From positions 1-32,571 of the forward strand of contig CAYOWC010000022.1 in assembly GCA_964407525.1 (NCBI GenBank): a stretch of DNA of 32,571 bases, written 5' to 3'. The translations under genes and the position numbers were made by a program. The stretch is from DUZB01 sp964407525. Lineage in GTDB: Bacteria; Desulfobacterota; DSM-4660; Desulfatiglandales; Desulfatiglandaceae. The notes under the pieces were generated by a model. The model was not told the origin of the DNA, did no database searches, and saw only the letters and a list, made by a program, of their open reading frames with translations. Below are positions 8,031-16,542 of this stretch, in pieces (position 1 is the first letter of the stretch; every line of letters starts with the position of its first letter).

Positions 8031-8803
8031 TCTAATTGAACTATCTGAAACTCAAATTTTACCACGCTCTCCTGTTTTCCCTCAGAATCGTATGTCTTTT
8101 CGAAGAAAGTAGCCTGATCGTTATGATTAATAAAGAGCAGGGTTGAAGATCTGGTTCCGTAGGTCGGACTTGTTATGAATATGGGGGAAAGGATCCTTTC
8201 CCATTCAAGCCCCACTCCGGTATCGGGAAGCAGTTCATCTTCAGGAAAAGATCTATCGAGGAGCATGCGAAAAAGAGAATCTTCTGAAAGGGCGCCCTGA
8301 TCTGAAAGGATATTTTCAAGAGAGTCCTTTCCCAGTACAACCTTTGGCCAGGGTGTATCCAGCAATTTATTACTCAGTCCGTGAATCCCGGGCGGACATT
8401 TCTTTATGGTATTTGTCCGATTTGAATACCAATACAAGGCCTCTTTTTGCCCAACCAAGAGATTGAACCCGTTGAAATCCCCGGCGGTCGTGGCGAGATG
8501 TTCAAGATACTCTTCCGGTCCTCTCTTCCCTGTAAGAAAATTTGTGACAATCGAGCCTCTCGAGGGCGCAATGGATTTAGTGGAGGAAGGTTCCCGGTAG
8601 TTGGTGATGCCCGCGATTTTTCCGCCTTTGGTAACACCAAACCATGTTCCCCCGCCTCGAAGATCTTTCCCGGCTAAAAGAGAGGGATGGTCATTCCAGA
8701 AAGCAGCCTGCGCAGTGGGGCGTTCGTAATATTCGTCCCGGTTTGCAGCAATAACCAGCTTATACACAGGGTGTTTGTTCAATGCCAGCAGCAGAAGACA
8801 CAT
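8024..8803 (-). CDS. NRDE (TANGO2-like) family protein
   Basis: A 259-residue protein of the NRDE/TANGO2 family, named for the Asn-Arg-Asp-Glu motif seen here near residue 20 (AANRDEYYERP). The cysteine directly after the initiator Met (MCLLLLALNKHP) is conserved and in many members becomes the N-terminal residue, as in Ntn-hydrolase folds. Other family stretches: GGGTWFGVTKGGKIAGITNYR and HGLSNKLLDTPWPKV. Human TANGO2 is linked to lipid/heme metabolism and trafficking, but the bacterial function is not established, so no reaction is assigned. It overlaps the 3' end of truA on the opposite strand. Confidence 0.88.
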   Translation of the reverse strand: MCLLLLALNKHPVYKLVIAANRDEYYERPTAQAAFWNDHPSLLAGKDLRGGGTWFGVTKGGKIAGITNYREPSSTKSIAPSRGSIVTNFLTGKRGPEEYLEHLATTAGDFNGFNLLVGQKEALYWYSNRTNTIKKCPPGIHGLSNKLLDTPWPKVVLGKDSLENILSDQGALSEDSLFRMLLDRSFPEDELLPDTGVGLEWERILSPIFITSPTYGTRSSTLLFINHNDQATFFEKTYDSEGKQESVVKFEFQIVQLDQ

Positions 8804-8933
8804 GGATTTGTTACCTCTCCTTTATCTCGTATTTTTTAATGATACAAAACTGCACGGTTTATTTCAACCTGGAAGGATAGGAAGGATGCCATAAGGTTCT
8901 TTCCCTTTCCGACTCGGTATTCCCAGAAATCTG

Positions 8934-8963
8934 TTGACACGTGATCATGGTCTTTCATATAGT
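8934..8963 (+). promoter_or_regulatory. Probable sigma70 promoter of dctPQM
   Basis: TTGACA (8934-8939), 17-18 nt spacer, ATATAG/TATAGT (8957-8963), giving a leader of about 140 nt before dctP. No gene is seen in the rest of 8804-9107. Confidence 0.6.
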
Positions 8964-9107
8964 TTCTCCGTTTGGGAAAATATTTATTTAGCTGGAATGG
9001 TATGGTCAATCGGGTCCGGGTTTAACCGCTCCCAACTGTGTTTTAAACCATTAATTTTTACATGTCTCGGGCAAAATCCCGGGGCGGGATGAAAAAGGGA
9101 GGTTGCT

Positions 9108-10133
9108 ATGAAAAAGATTCGGAATATCTTGCTTTTGGGAGTCGTTTTTGGGGTCCTGATCTTGGGATTTGGTTCCCCGGCTGCGGCCGCGGACACCTAT
9201 CAACTCACGTATTCAAATTTTTTCCCCCCCACCCACATCCAATCCAAACTGGCCGATGCCTGGTGTAAGGAAGTGGAAAAAAGGACGAACGGTCGGGTGA
9301 AGGTTCAGTATTTTCCGGGCCAGACGCTGACCAAGGCCAAACAGAACTACGACGGCGTAGTTCAGGGAATGTCGGACCTCGGTCTCTGCCTTTTTGGGTA
9401 TACCCGAGGCCGTTTTCCTGTTATGGAAGTCGTCGATCTTCCTCTTGGATATCCCTCCGGTGTGGTTGCGACCAAGGTAGTCAATGATGTATACAGCAAG
9501 TTCAAACCAAAAGAGCTTGATGATGTTGAGGTGATGTATCTTCATGCCCATGGGCCGGGAATGCTCTTTACCAAGAAGAAACCGGTGAAAAAGATGGAAG
9601 ACCTGAAAGGGATGAAGATTCGCTCACACGGCACGACGGCGAAAGTGGTGAAGGCCCTTGGTGGAACGGCGGTGGCTATGCCCATGCCGGAATTGTATCA
9701 GTCTCTGCAAAAGGGGGTTGTTGACGGGGCTATTTATCCCATTGAAGTGAATAAGGGATGGAAAATGGCTGAAGTGATCGATTATGCGACGCTGGACTAC
9801 CCCATTGCCAGCACCTCATCCTTTTACGTGGTAATGAACAAGGACAAATGGGCAGCCCTTCCCGATGATATTAAAAAAATCATCACGGAAATCAATCAAG
9901 AATGGATTGCCAAGCACGGCCAGGCGTGGGATGAAAGCGATGCAGAGGGCAAGGCCTTTCTGGTTGCTAAGGGCGGAAAACTGATTGAGCTTTCCACGGA
10001 AGAAGGAGCAAAATGGAAAGCGGCTGTTGCCCCTGTCCTTGACGAGTATGCCAAGAGTGTCGAAAAGAAGGGACTGCCCGGTAAGGAAATGGTGGAGTTT
10101 ACGAAAGCGTCCCTGGAGAAAAACAGTAAGTAG
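9108..10133 (+). CDS. dctP: TRAP transporter substrate-binding protein DctP
   Basis: Periplasmic solute receptor of a tripartite ATP-independent transporter, most likely for a carboxylate. 341 residues: a Sec signal peptide (basic KKIR, then a hydrophobic stretch, probable cleavage after the AAAA near residues 25-28) and the DctP domain, with typical stretches FFPPTHIQSKLADAWCKEVEKR split across the first lobe and EDLKGMKIRSHG/MPMPELYQSLQKGVVDGA in the second. The conserved arginine that usually binds the substrate carboxylate would be in the KIRSHG stretch. A GGGAGG precedes the ATG. It is first in a three-gene operon with dctQ and dctM. The substrate cannot be read from sequence. Confidence 0.95.
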   Translation: MKKIRNILLLGVVFGVLILGFGSPAAAADTYQLTYSNFFPPTHIQSKLADAWCKEVEKRTNGRVKVQYFPGQTLTKAKQNYDGVVQGMSDLGLCLFGYTRGRFPVMEVVDLPLGYPSGVVATKVVNDVYSKFKPKELDDVEVMYLHAHGPGMLFTKKKPVKKMEDLKGMKIRSHGTTAKVVKALGGTAVAMPMPELYQSLQKGVVDGAIYPIEVNKGWKMAEVIDYATLDYPIASTSSFYVVMNKDKWAALPDDIKKIITEINQEWIAKHGQAWDESDAEGKAFLVAKGGKLIELSTEEGAKWKAAVAPVLDEYAKSVEKKGLPGKEMVEFTKASLEKNSK

Positions 10134-10153
10134 GATCTAGCAGGAGGAAAACG

Positions 10154-10642
10154 GTGGACGTTATCAGCCGTTTCGTAGAGAGGTTAGTGACTTTTGTCAA
10201 AGTCTTAGGGAGCATTGCCTTGGTGGGGATGATGCTCCTTACCACCGCGGACGTTATTTTCAGGTATTTCGGTCATCCCATTTTCGGGGCGGTTGAGATC
10301 GTCACCTTTCTGGCTACCATTTTGCTTGCCTGTGCCATGCCCATGACCCACGCGGAAAAAGGGCACGTGGGTGTTGACCTGGTGGTTCGTTTATTCAGCC
10401 GTCGCGGACAGGCGGTCAATGACACCATCACCGGTTTGCTTGCCTTCATCTTTTTTGTCCTTGTCTGTTGGCAGTGCATGCTGTACGCCCAGACCATGAA
10501 AAGAACGGGCGAGGTGTCCATGAGTCTTGAGTTTCCCAATTATATTTTTGTTTATGTGGTGGCCGTGGCGTTCGGTGTCCTGTGCCTGGTCATATTCAAA
10601 GAACTGATGAATAATATACAAACCATTTTCGGGAAAAAATGA
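10154..10642 (+). CDS. dctQ: TRAP transporter small membrane subunit DctQ
   Basis: Small four-helix membrane subunit that pairs with DctM in the sodium-driven TRAP transporter. 162 residues, GTG start preceded by AGGAGG; hydrophobic segments near residues 12-32, 45-62, 85-107 and 125-148. The family stretch LTTADVIFRYFGHPIFGAVEIV is partly visible (ADVIFRYFG). It overlaps dctM by 4 bases (ATGA), a sign of translational coupling. Confidence 0.93.
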   Translation: MDVISRFVERLVTFVKVLGSIALVGMMLLTTADVIFRYFGHPIFGAVEIVTFLATILLACAMPMTHAEKGHVGVDLVVRLFSRRGQAVNDTITGLLAFIFFVLVCWQCMLYAQTMKRTGEVSMSLEFPNYIFVYVVAVAFGVLCLVIFKELMNNIQTIFGKK

Positions 10643-11940
10643 ATCCTACTCTCATTGGCGTCATCGGAATTGTTGTACTTATCCTGGTGTTTTTTTCAAG
10701 AATGCCTGTGGCCTACGTTATGGCCATGGTGGGATACGTGGGTTTTAGTATCCTGGTATCGGGAACGGCAGGCTTGAAGTTGCTCTCCCGGGATTTCTAC
10801 GATGTGTATTCTTCCTATGGCCTTACCATTATTCCCATGTTCGTGTTCATGGGACAGATTGCGTTTAATTCGGGGATCAGCAGAAGGCTGTACGACTCAG
10901 CGTACAAATTTGTGGGGTCCTACAGGGGAGGGCTTGCCACGGCCACTGTGTGCGCCTGTACTGCGTTCGGCGCTGTGAGTGGTTCATCACCCGCCACGGC
11001 GGCCACGATGGCGACGGTGGGACTTCCTGAAATGAAACGGTACAAATACGCGCCGGAACTTGCGACCGGTTCCGTGGCCAGCGGTGGGGGGCTGGGGATG
11101 CTCATGCCGCCCAGCGTTGTGCTGATTGTTTATGGGATCCTCACGGAACAATCGATTGGAGCGTTGTTTGTGGCAGGGATCCTTCCCGCTATCTTTATTA
11201 CGGTCTGTTTTGCCGTGGCCATCTTCATTTACTGCTGGAAATATCCTGAGCAGGGTCCTGCCGGTGAGAAGTTTACCTGGGGAGAGCGTTTTCGTTCCTT
11301 GAGCAGAACAGGGGAAACGCTTACGGTGTTCATCCTGGTGATGGGGGGATTGTTTACGGGGGTTTTCACTCCGACGGAAGCCGGCGGGGTGGGTTCGGCG
11401 GCGGTGCTTCTGGTGGCGATGCTTCGCAGGCAGATTTCCTGGCAGGGTTTTGTGAAATCGATAAATGAAACCCTAAAAACATCATGTATGGTTCTCCTGT
11501 TGGTGGCTGGGGCGGTGATTTTCGGGCATTTTCTGGCCGTAACGCGTATTCCGTTTGACGTGGCCAATTGGATAGGTGGGGTCAACCTTCCGCCATTTGC
11601 TGTGGTGCTGTTGATTATGCTGGTATACCTGATCGGGGGATGTTTCATAGATGCCCTGGCCCTAATTATGCTGACCATTCCGATTTTCTACCCGATCATT
11701 ATCAATCTGGGGTATGACCCCATCTGGTTTGGGGTGGTGATTGTATTGGTGACCCAGATGGGGGTGATTACGCCGCCTGTGGGAATTAACGTGTTTGTGG
11801 TAGCGGGGATTGCTAAGGACGTTCCGCTGGAAACTATTTTTAAGGGGGTACTACCCTTTTTGATTGCACTGCTTATCGGAACTATCGTCATTATCGCCGT
11901 GCCGCCTATTTCTCTGTGGCTCCCAAGGCTCATGTACTAA
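10639..11940 (+). CDS. dctM: TRAP transporter large membrane subunit DctM
   Basis: Large permease subunit carrying the substrate and Na+ sites. 433 residues, full length, about 11-12 hydrophobic segments. Diagnostic stretches include FMGQIAFNSGISRRLYDSA, AFGAVSGSSPATAATMATVG, MLMPPSVVLIVYGILTEQSI (split by a short turn) and the C-terminal VTQMGVITPPVGINVFVVAG. The ATG overlaps the dctQ stop. It is the last gene of dctPQM; a new promoter-like sequence follows within 45 bp. Confidence 0.95.
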   Translation: MNPTLIGVIGIVVLILVFFSRMPVAYVMAMVGYVGFSILVSGTAGLKLLSRDFYDVYSSYGLTIIPMFVFMGQIAFNSGISRRLYDSAYKFVGSYRGGLATATVCACTAFGAVSGSSPATAATMATVGLPEMKRYKYAPELATGSVASGGGLGMLMPPSVVLIVYGILTEQSIGALFVAGILPAIFITVCFAVAIFIYCWKYPEQGPAGEKFTWGERFRSLSRTGETLTVFILVMGGLFTGVFTPTEAGGVGSAAVLLVAMLRRQISWQGFVKSINETLKTSCMVLLLVAGAVIFGHFLAVTRIPFDVANWIGGVNLPPFAVVLLIMLVYLIGGCFIDALALIMLTIPIFYPIIINLGYDPIWFGVVIVLVTQMGVITPPVGINVFVVAGIAKDVPLETIFKGVLPFLIALLIGTIVIIAVPPISLWLPRLMY

Positions 11941-11980
11941 GGGCTTGGAATTCCATAATGAGGGTTTCTGGATTTTTTCC

Positions 11981-12009
11981 TTGACACAAGAATGGTTTTT
12001 TTCTATAGC
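11981..12009 (+). promoter_or_regulatory. Probable sigma70 promoter of the dsr operon
   Basis: TTGACA (11981-11986), 17-nt spacer, TATAGC (12004-12009), about 70 nt upstream of the RsbRD-domain gene that leads dsrMKJOP. Confidence 0.65.
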
Positions 12010-12080
12010 TTTCAAGCTAAAATCGGATGCGATCCGGTTGTAATCTAAATGTGTAACCGAGAAGGATAAAAAAAACAGTG

Positions 12081-12602
12081 ATGGGTATTCAGAGTCTCCT
12101 GGCCGAAAAAAAGGCCGATATCGTTAAAGAATGGCGCAATTGTATCATTGCCTCCTACCCTGCAGACGGCCAGGGCTTCTTGAAAAAGGAAAAAAGTCAG
12201 TTTGGAAACCCTGTAGGTGTTGTCATTTCAAATGAGATAGAACCCCTGTACGACGAGCTGATCAAAGAGGATGGAGACGAGAAGAAGATTGCATTCTGTC
12301 TTGAAAATATTATCCGGATCAGGGCTGTACAGGATTTTAAACCTTCCCAGGCAGTGTCCTTTGTTCTGGAACTGAAAGGACTTGTTAGAGGTACGCTGGG
12401 AGGCGGAGACTCTGCCGAGATGCGAGATTTTGACAGCCGGATTGATCAGATTGCGCTCCTGGCCTTTGACATTTACTCAAAATGCCGTCAGAAACTCTTT
12501 GAAATCAGGGTTAGTGAAGTGAAACATCAGGTGGGAAGGTTATTGGAGAGAGCAAATCTTATTAGCGAGGTCCCGGAATATGCACCGGGCCTTAAGAAAT
12601 AG
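12081..12602 (+). CDS. RsbRD N-terminal-domain protein upstream of dsrMKJOP
   Basis: A 173-residue, soluble, mostly helical protein resembling the N-terminal RsbT co-antagonist (RsbRD) domain, beginning with LLAEKKADIVKEWRNCIIASYP and containing PVGVVISNEIEPLYDELI. The C-terminal STAS domain of full RsbR proteins is absent. A gene of this type in front of dsrM is a known arrangement in sulfate reducers; a sensory or regulatory role for the complex is often suggested but unproven. The start could also be the GTG at 12078, one codon upstream. It is separated from dsrM by only 38 bp and probably co-transcribed with it. Confidence 0.8.
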   Translation: MGIQSLLAEKKADIVKEWRNCIIASYPADGQGFLKKEKSQFGNPVGVVISNEIEPLYDELIKEDGDEKKIAFCLENIIRIRAVQDFKPSQAVSFVLELKGLVRGTLGGGDSAEMRDFDSRIDQIALLAFDIYSKCRQKLFEIRVSEVKHQVGRLLERANLISEVPEYAPGLKK

Positions 12603-12640
12603 GTTTACTGGGACAGTATTTTGAAATGAGGTAATGGTCT

Positions 12641-13705
12641 ATGAATTTTGTATTAAGCATTCTGGTTTCCTTTTTTGCTGTCATCGTCGTTGTATTGATC
12701 CCCTGGATCGGCGTGGGAGCGCTGGATTTGCGCGTTCTATTCGGAATTATTATTCCTTACGCGGCTATGGCCACTTTCTTTGTGGGAATCATAGTTCGGG
12801 TCATTGACTGGGGCCGGTCTCCCGTGCCTTTCAGGATCCCGACCACTGCGGGGCAGCAATGGTCGTTTCCATGGATTAAGCAGAATCCCATTGACAATCC
12901 AAAAGGGACCTTCGGGGTCGTCATCAGGATGATGTTTGAGGTCCTTACCTTTCGCTCGCTTTTCCGGAACACAAGGCTTGAGTACAGAAGGGTTGATGGG
13001 GCTCCCAAGATCGATTATGAATGGGAGAAATGGCTCTGGATCGCTGCCCTTGTTTTTCACTATGCCTTTCTCGTCATCTTCCTGCGGCACTTCCGGTTTT
13101 TCATGGAGCCCGTCCCTGGTTTTGTTACGCTGCTTGATAGTCTGGACGGGTTCATGCAGATGGGCGCTGCTCCTCTTAACGGTTTTGGTCTCCCGGGCGT
13201 ATACCTTACGGATATGCTTCTGATGGCGGCCGTCACGTGGCTTTTCCTCAGAAGGGTAATATACCCTCAGATTCGCTATATTTCCCTCCCTGCGGATTAT
13301 TTTCCCCTATTTTTGATCCTCGCACTCGGTTTCACAGGTATGCTTATGCGTTACCTGATCCGGGTGGATATTACCAAGGTCAAGGAATTGGCCCTTGGAC
13401 TGTTCAAGTTCAGCCCGACTGCGCCCGAGGGCATCGGGGTGATTTTTTATATCCATCTATTTATTATCTGTGTATTGATCGCCTATTTTCCCTTCAGTAA
13501 GCTGATGCATTTTGCCGGGGTGTTCCTGAGTCCCACAAGGAACCTGGCAAACAACTCTCGTTTTGTAAGACACGTCAATCCTTGGAGTTATCCTGTAGAA
13601 ACCCATACGTATGAAGAATACGAAGATGAATTCAGAGAACGCATGATAGAGGCTGGCCTGCCTGTTGAAAAAGGGCTGGAAACCGCCGAAGAAACAGAAA
13701 AATAA
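12641..13705 (+). CDS. dsrM: DsrM, cytochrome b-type membrane subunit
   Basis: Membrane subunit of the DsrMKJOP complex, resembling NarI/HdrE, which carries two b hemes and exchanges electrons between the (mena)quinone pool and DsrK. 354 residues; hydrophobic segments near residues 1-24, 30-52, 125-150, 180-205, 222-245 and 265-290. Candidate heme-ligand histidines lie in WIAALVFHYAFLVIFLRHF and in the last helices (YIHLFIICVLIAYFPFSKLMH, read as two parts). GAGG lies 9 nt before the ATG. It is followed by dsrK after 9 bp. Confidence 0.93.
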   Translation: MNFVLSILVSFFAVIVVVLIPWIGVGALDLRVLFGIIIPYAAMATFFVGIIVRVIDWGRSPVPFRIPTTAGQQWSFPWIKQNPIDNPKGTFGVVIRMMFEVLTFRSLFRNTRLEYRRVDGAPKIDYEWEKWLWIAALVFHYAFLVIFLRHFRFFMEPVPGFVTLLDSLDGFMQMGAAPLNGFGLPGVYLTDMLLMAAVTWLFLRRVIYPQIRYISLPADYFPLFLILALGFTGMLMRYLIRVDITKVKELALGLFKFSPTAPEGIGVIFYIHLFIICVLIAYFPFSKLMHFAGVFLSPTRNLANNSRFVRHVNPWSYPVETHTYEEYEDEFRERMIEAGLPVEKGLETAEETEK

Positions 13706-13714
13706 GGAGTAATC

Positions 13715-15343
13715 ATGGCCGATACCCCAAAACCGGAAGAAACCGCGAAAATTGATCATTCTCCGCCCTTGATGAAGGGGTGGATGGATACGCCGACGGA
13801 GATAAAGGCAGGTGTGGCGTGTTATGGGGGGAAACCCAAGAATCTTGAATACGTGGGTATGCCCAATCCGAGAGAGTGGAACCCCCTCGATGATGACTGG
13901 AAATTACCGGAAAACTGGAAGGAAATTATTGAGGAAGGTTTCAAGGACCGTCTTGACAAATACCGATCCTTCAAGCTTTTCATGGATATTTGTGTAAGGT
14001 GCGGCGCTTGCGCCGACAAATGCCATTTCTTCATAGGTTCCGGCGATCCCAAGAACATGCCTGTGCTCCGTGCCGAGCTTCTCCGTTCGGTGTACAGAAG
14101 GAACCACACCAAAGCCGGCAAGATTTTAGGGAAGTTTGCCGGTGCTCGGGATCTGACGGAAGATGTGCTTAAGGAATGGTGGTACTATCTTTATCAGTGC
14201 ACCGAATGTCGGCGCTGTTCCCTTTTCTGTCCCTACGGAATTGACACGGCTGAGATAACGATCATGGGTCGGGAACTGACCAATTTGCTGGGTCTTAATA
14301 TCGACTGGATTGCCGCGCCTGTGGCCAATTGTTACAGGACGGGAAACCATCTGGGAATCCAGCCCCACGCCTTCAAGGACATGCTTGAGTTCTTTGTGGA
14401 TGAAATCGAAGATGTCACGGGAATTCGTGTCGAGCCCGACTTCAACCGTAAAGGGGCCGAGTACCTTTTTGTCACACCGTCAGGGGATGTATTTGCCGAC
14501 CCGGGTACCTATACCTGCATGGGATATATGATGCTGTTTCATCAATTGAAGGCGCTCGGCATGGATATCACCTGGAGCACCTATGCCTCTGAAGGAGGAA
14601 ACTTCGGGTTTTTTACCTCCCATGAAATGGCCAAGAGACTCAACGCCAAGATGTACGCGGAGGCCAAACGGCTGGGTGTGAAGTGGATTCTGGGCGGCGA
14701 GTGTGGCCATATGTGGCGGGTCTTGAACCAGTATATGGATACATTCAACGGTCCGGCGGACTTCCTGGAAAATCCGGTATCCCCCATAACCGGAACCGCT
14801 TTTCCAAACGCCAACAGCACCAAAATGGTTCACCTCGTGGAATTTACGGCCGATCTGATAAAACATGGGAAACTGAAACTGGATCCGAGCCGGAATGACC
14901 ACCTGAACGTCACGTTCCATGATTCCTGCAACACCGCGAGAGGGATGGGGTTCCTGGAAGAGCCGAGATATGTGATCAAAAATGTCTGCAACAATTTCTA
15001 TGAAATGCCCTTGGAGACGATCAGGGAGCAGACATTCTGCTGTGGAAGCGGCTCCGGGTTGAATGCAGGAGAGAATATGGAGATCCGCATGCGGGGTGGG
15101 CTTCCCCGGGCGAATGCGGTAAAATATGTGCACGAGAAGGATGGCGTGAACATGCTTTCCTGTATCTGCGCCATTGACCGGGCGGTATTGACGGCTTCCA
15201 TGGAATACTGGGTTCCTGAAGTCGACGTCTGTGGTGTTCATGAACTGGTTGCAAATGCACTGATTCTGGACGGGGAAAAGAAGAGAACTACGGATTTGCG
15301 TGGTGAAACTCTCCCGGGAATGGAGGATGAAGAGGATGTATGA
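13715..15343 (+). CDS. dsrK: DsrK, HdrD-like iron-sulfur catalytic subunit
   Basis: Cytoplasmic subunit resembling HdrD; in current models it reduces the DsrC disulfide/trisulfide made by sulfite reductase. 542 residues. Two [4Fe-4S] motifs: Cys93, 96, 99 and 103 (CVRCGACADKC) and CTECRRCSLFCP around residue 165. Two cysteine-rich CCG-type regions typical of the noncubane [4Fe-4S] site follow, seen as HDSCNTARGMGF and TFCCGSGSGLNAGE. AAGGAG precedes the ATG. The 3' end overlaps the start of dsrJ by 8 bases. Long opposite-strand open frames over this gene are shadows. Confidence 0.96.
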   Translation: MADTPKPEETAKIDHSPPLMKGWMDTPTEIKAGVACYGGKPKNLEYVGMPNPREWNPLDDDWKLPENWKEIIEEGFKDRLDKYRSFKLFMDICVRCGACADKCHFFIGSGDPKNMPVLRAELLRSVYRRNHTKAGKILGKFAGARDLTEDVLKEWWYYLYQCTECRRCSLFCPYGIDTAEITIMGRELTNLLGLNIDWIAAPVANCYRTGNHLGIQPHAFKDMLEFFVDEIEDVTGIRVEPDFNRKGAEYLFVTPSGDVFADPGTYTCMGYMMLFHQLKALGMDITWSTYASEGGNFGFFTSHEMAKRLNAKMYAEAKRLGVKWILGGECGHMWRVLNQYMDTFNGPADFLENPVSPITGTAFPNANSTKMVHLVEFTADLIKHGKLKLDPSRNDHLNVTFHDSCNTARGMGFLEEPRYVIKNVCNNFYEMPLETIREQTFCCGSGSGLNAGENMEIRMRGGLPRANAVKYVHEKDGVNMLSCICAIDRAVLTASMEYWVPEVDVCGVHELVANALILDGEKKRTTDLRGETLPGMEDEEDV

Positions 15344-15722
15344 TGGAGGAAAAATCATCGCTGGGTTGATCATCGGCATCGGCTTTTTTCTTTCCCCTTT
15401 CTTCTACAATGCAGGGAAGGCAGCCAAGGCTCCTGATCCGCAGCTTACGGTCGAGGCCAAGGAAGCCAAGCAATGTGTGGCAGATACGGCGTATATGAGA
15501 AGCTCCCATTTTCAAATGCTGGATGAATGGAGGCACACGGCGGTCCGGGACGGAGAAAGGTATTACAAGGCCGACAACGGAAAAATTTACTACAAGAGTC
15601 TTCAGGTCACATGTATGAGCTGCCATTCCGATAAGACAAAGTTCTGTGATCAGTGTCACAACTACCTGGACGTGACTCCTTATTGCTGGGATTGTCATAT
15701 TGAGCCGAAGGAGAGCAAGTAA
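15336..15722 (+). CDS. dsrJ: DsrJ, periplasmic triheme cytochrome c
   Basis: Membrane-anchored periplasmic cytochrome of the DsrMKJOP complex. From ATG 15336 (GGAGG at 15322-15326, 9 nt upstream) it has 128 residues: an N-terminal hydrophobic anchor (residues 7-24) and three heme sites, CMSCH (93-97), CDQCH (104-108) and CWDCH (117-121). Cys47 (in KQCVADTAYMRSSH) matches the cysteine reported as an unusual distal heme ligand in DsrJ of Allochromatium. The start overlaps dsrK by 8 bases and the stop shares one base with the dsrO ATG. Starts at 15300 or 15327 are possible but have no well-placed ribosome site. Confidence 0.94.
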   Translation: MYDGGKIIAGLIIGIGFFLSPFFYNAGKAAKAPDPQLTVEAKEAKQCVADTAYMRSSHFQMLDEWRHTAVRDGERYYKADNGKIYYKSLQVTCMSCHSDKTKFCDQCHNYLDVTPYCWDCHIEPKESK

Positions 15723-16534
15723 TGGGCGTAGACAGAAGAGACTTTTTGAAGATAGCCGGGGTTGCGGCCCTTTTCGGGCTTGGAGGAAAGGCGGCTATTG
15801 ACATTCTCGCTCCGGGCGAGCTGGAAGCGGCAACGCATGGAGCTCCCCTTACCGAAGGGAAAAGATGGAGCATGGTTATCGACATGCGAAAATGCCTTGA
15901 AAAGCAGGAAAAAGATGGTTGCAAGGAATGCATCGTTGCCTGCCACAAGGAGCACAATGTCCCGGACTGGGGAAATCCAAAGCACGAAGTCAAATGGATT
16001 TGGAAAGAAGCATACGAACATTCCTTTCCCGATACCCCGAATCAATTCGTCGATGAAAGCATTCGTCACAAACCATTCATTCTTATGTGCAACCACTGCC
16101 TCAATCCGCCATGTGTTCGGGTCTGTCCCACAGGGGCGACCTTTAAGGCAGAAAATGGGATTGTTTCGATGGATATGCATCGCTGTATTGGATGCCGTTT
16201 CTGCATGGCAGGTTGCCCGTACGGCTCCAGAAGCTTTAACTGGGGAAATCCCAGAAAGGCGCCGAAGGAACTGAATCCTAACTTTCCGACAAACCCCGAC
16301 TACCCTGAACGTTCCAAGGGGGTTGTTGAAAAATGTAATTTCTGTGCGGAACTGGTCGCCAAAGGAGAGCTTCCCGCTTGCGTACAAGCCTGCGATAAGA
16401 TTAAGGTGCAAGCCCTCCATTTTGGTGATCTTGGGGATTCTGAATCAAACGTCAGAGAGCTGCTCCGTGAGCACTATTCTATAAGACGAAAACCTGCATT
16501 AGGTACTGAACCAAATTTATTTTATATTATATGA
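15722..16534 (+). CDS. dsrO: DsrO, periplasmic Tat-exported ferredoxin subunit
   Basis: Periplasmic iron-sulfur subunit that relays electrons between DsrJ and DsrP. 270 residues with a twin-arginine signal at the very N-terminus (DRRDFLKIAGVAALFGLGG). Sixteen-cysteine type pattern: CLEKQEKDGCKECIVACH, CNHCLNPPCVRVCP, CIGCRFCMAGCP and CNFCAELVAKGELPACVQAC, as in the HybA/NrfC/PsrB ferredoxin family. The first base of its ATG is the last base of the dsrJ stop; dsrP follows after 8 bp. Confidence 0.95.
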   Translation: MGVDRRDFLKIAGVAALFGLGGKAAIDILAPGELEAATHGAPLTEGKRWSMVIDMRKCLEKQEKDGCKECIVACHKEHNVPDWGNPKHEVKWIWKEAYEHSFPDTPNQFVDESIRHKPFILMCNHCLNPPCVRVCPTGATFKAENGIVSMDMHRCIGCRFCMAGCPYGSRSFNWGNPRKAPKELNPNFPTNPDYPERSKGVVEKCNFCAELVAKGELPACVQACDKIKVQALHFGDLGDSESNVRELLREHYSIRRKPALGTEPNLFYII

Positions 16535-16542
16535 GGTAGGTT

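Noticed and set aside
14480..15379. 299-residue minus-strand open frame
   Set aside because: Lies entirely opposite dsrK and part of dsrJ, whose motifs are unambiguous; its translation shows no family features.
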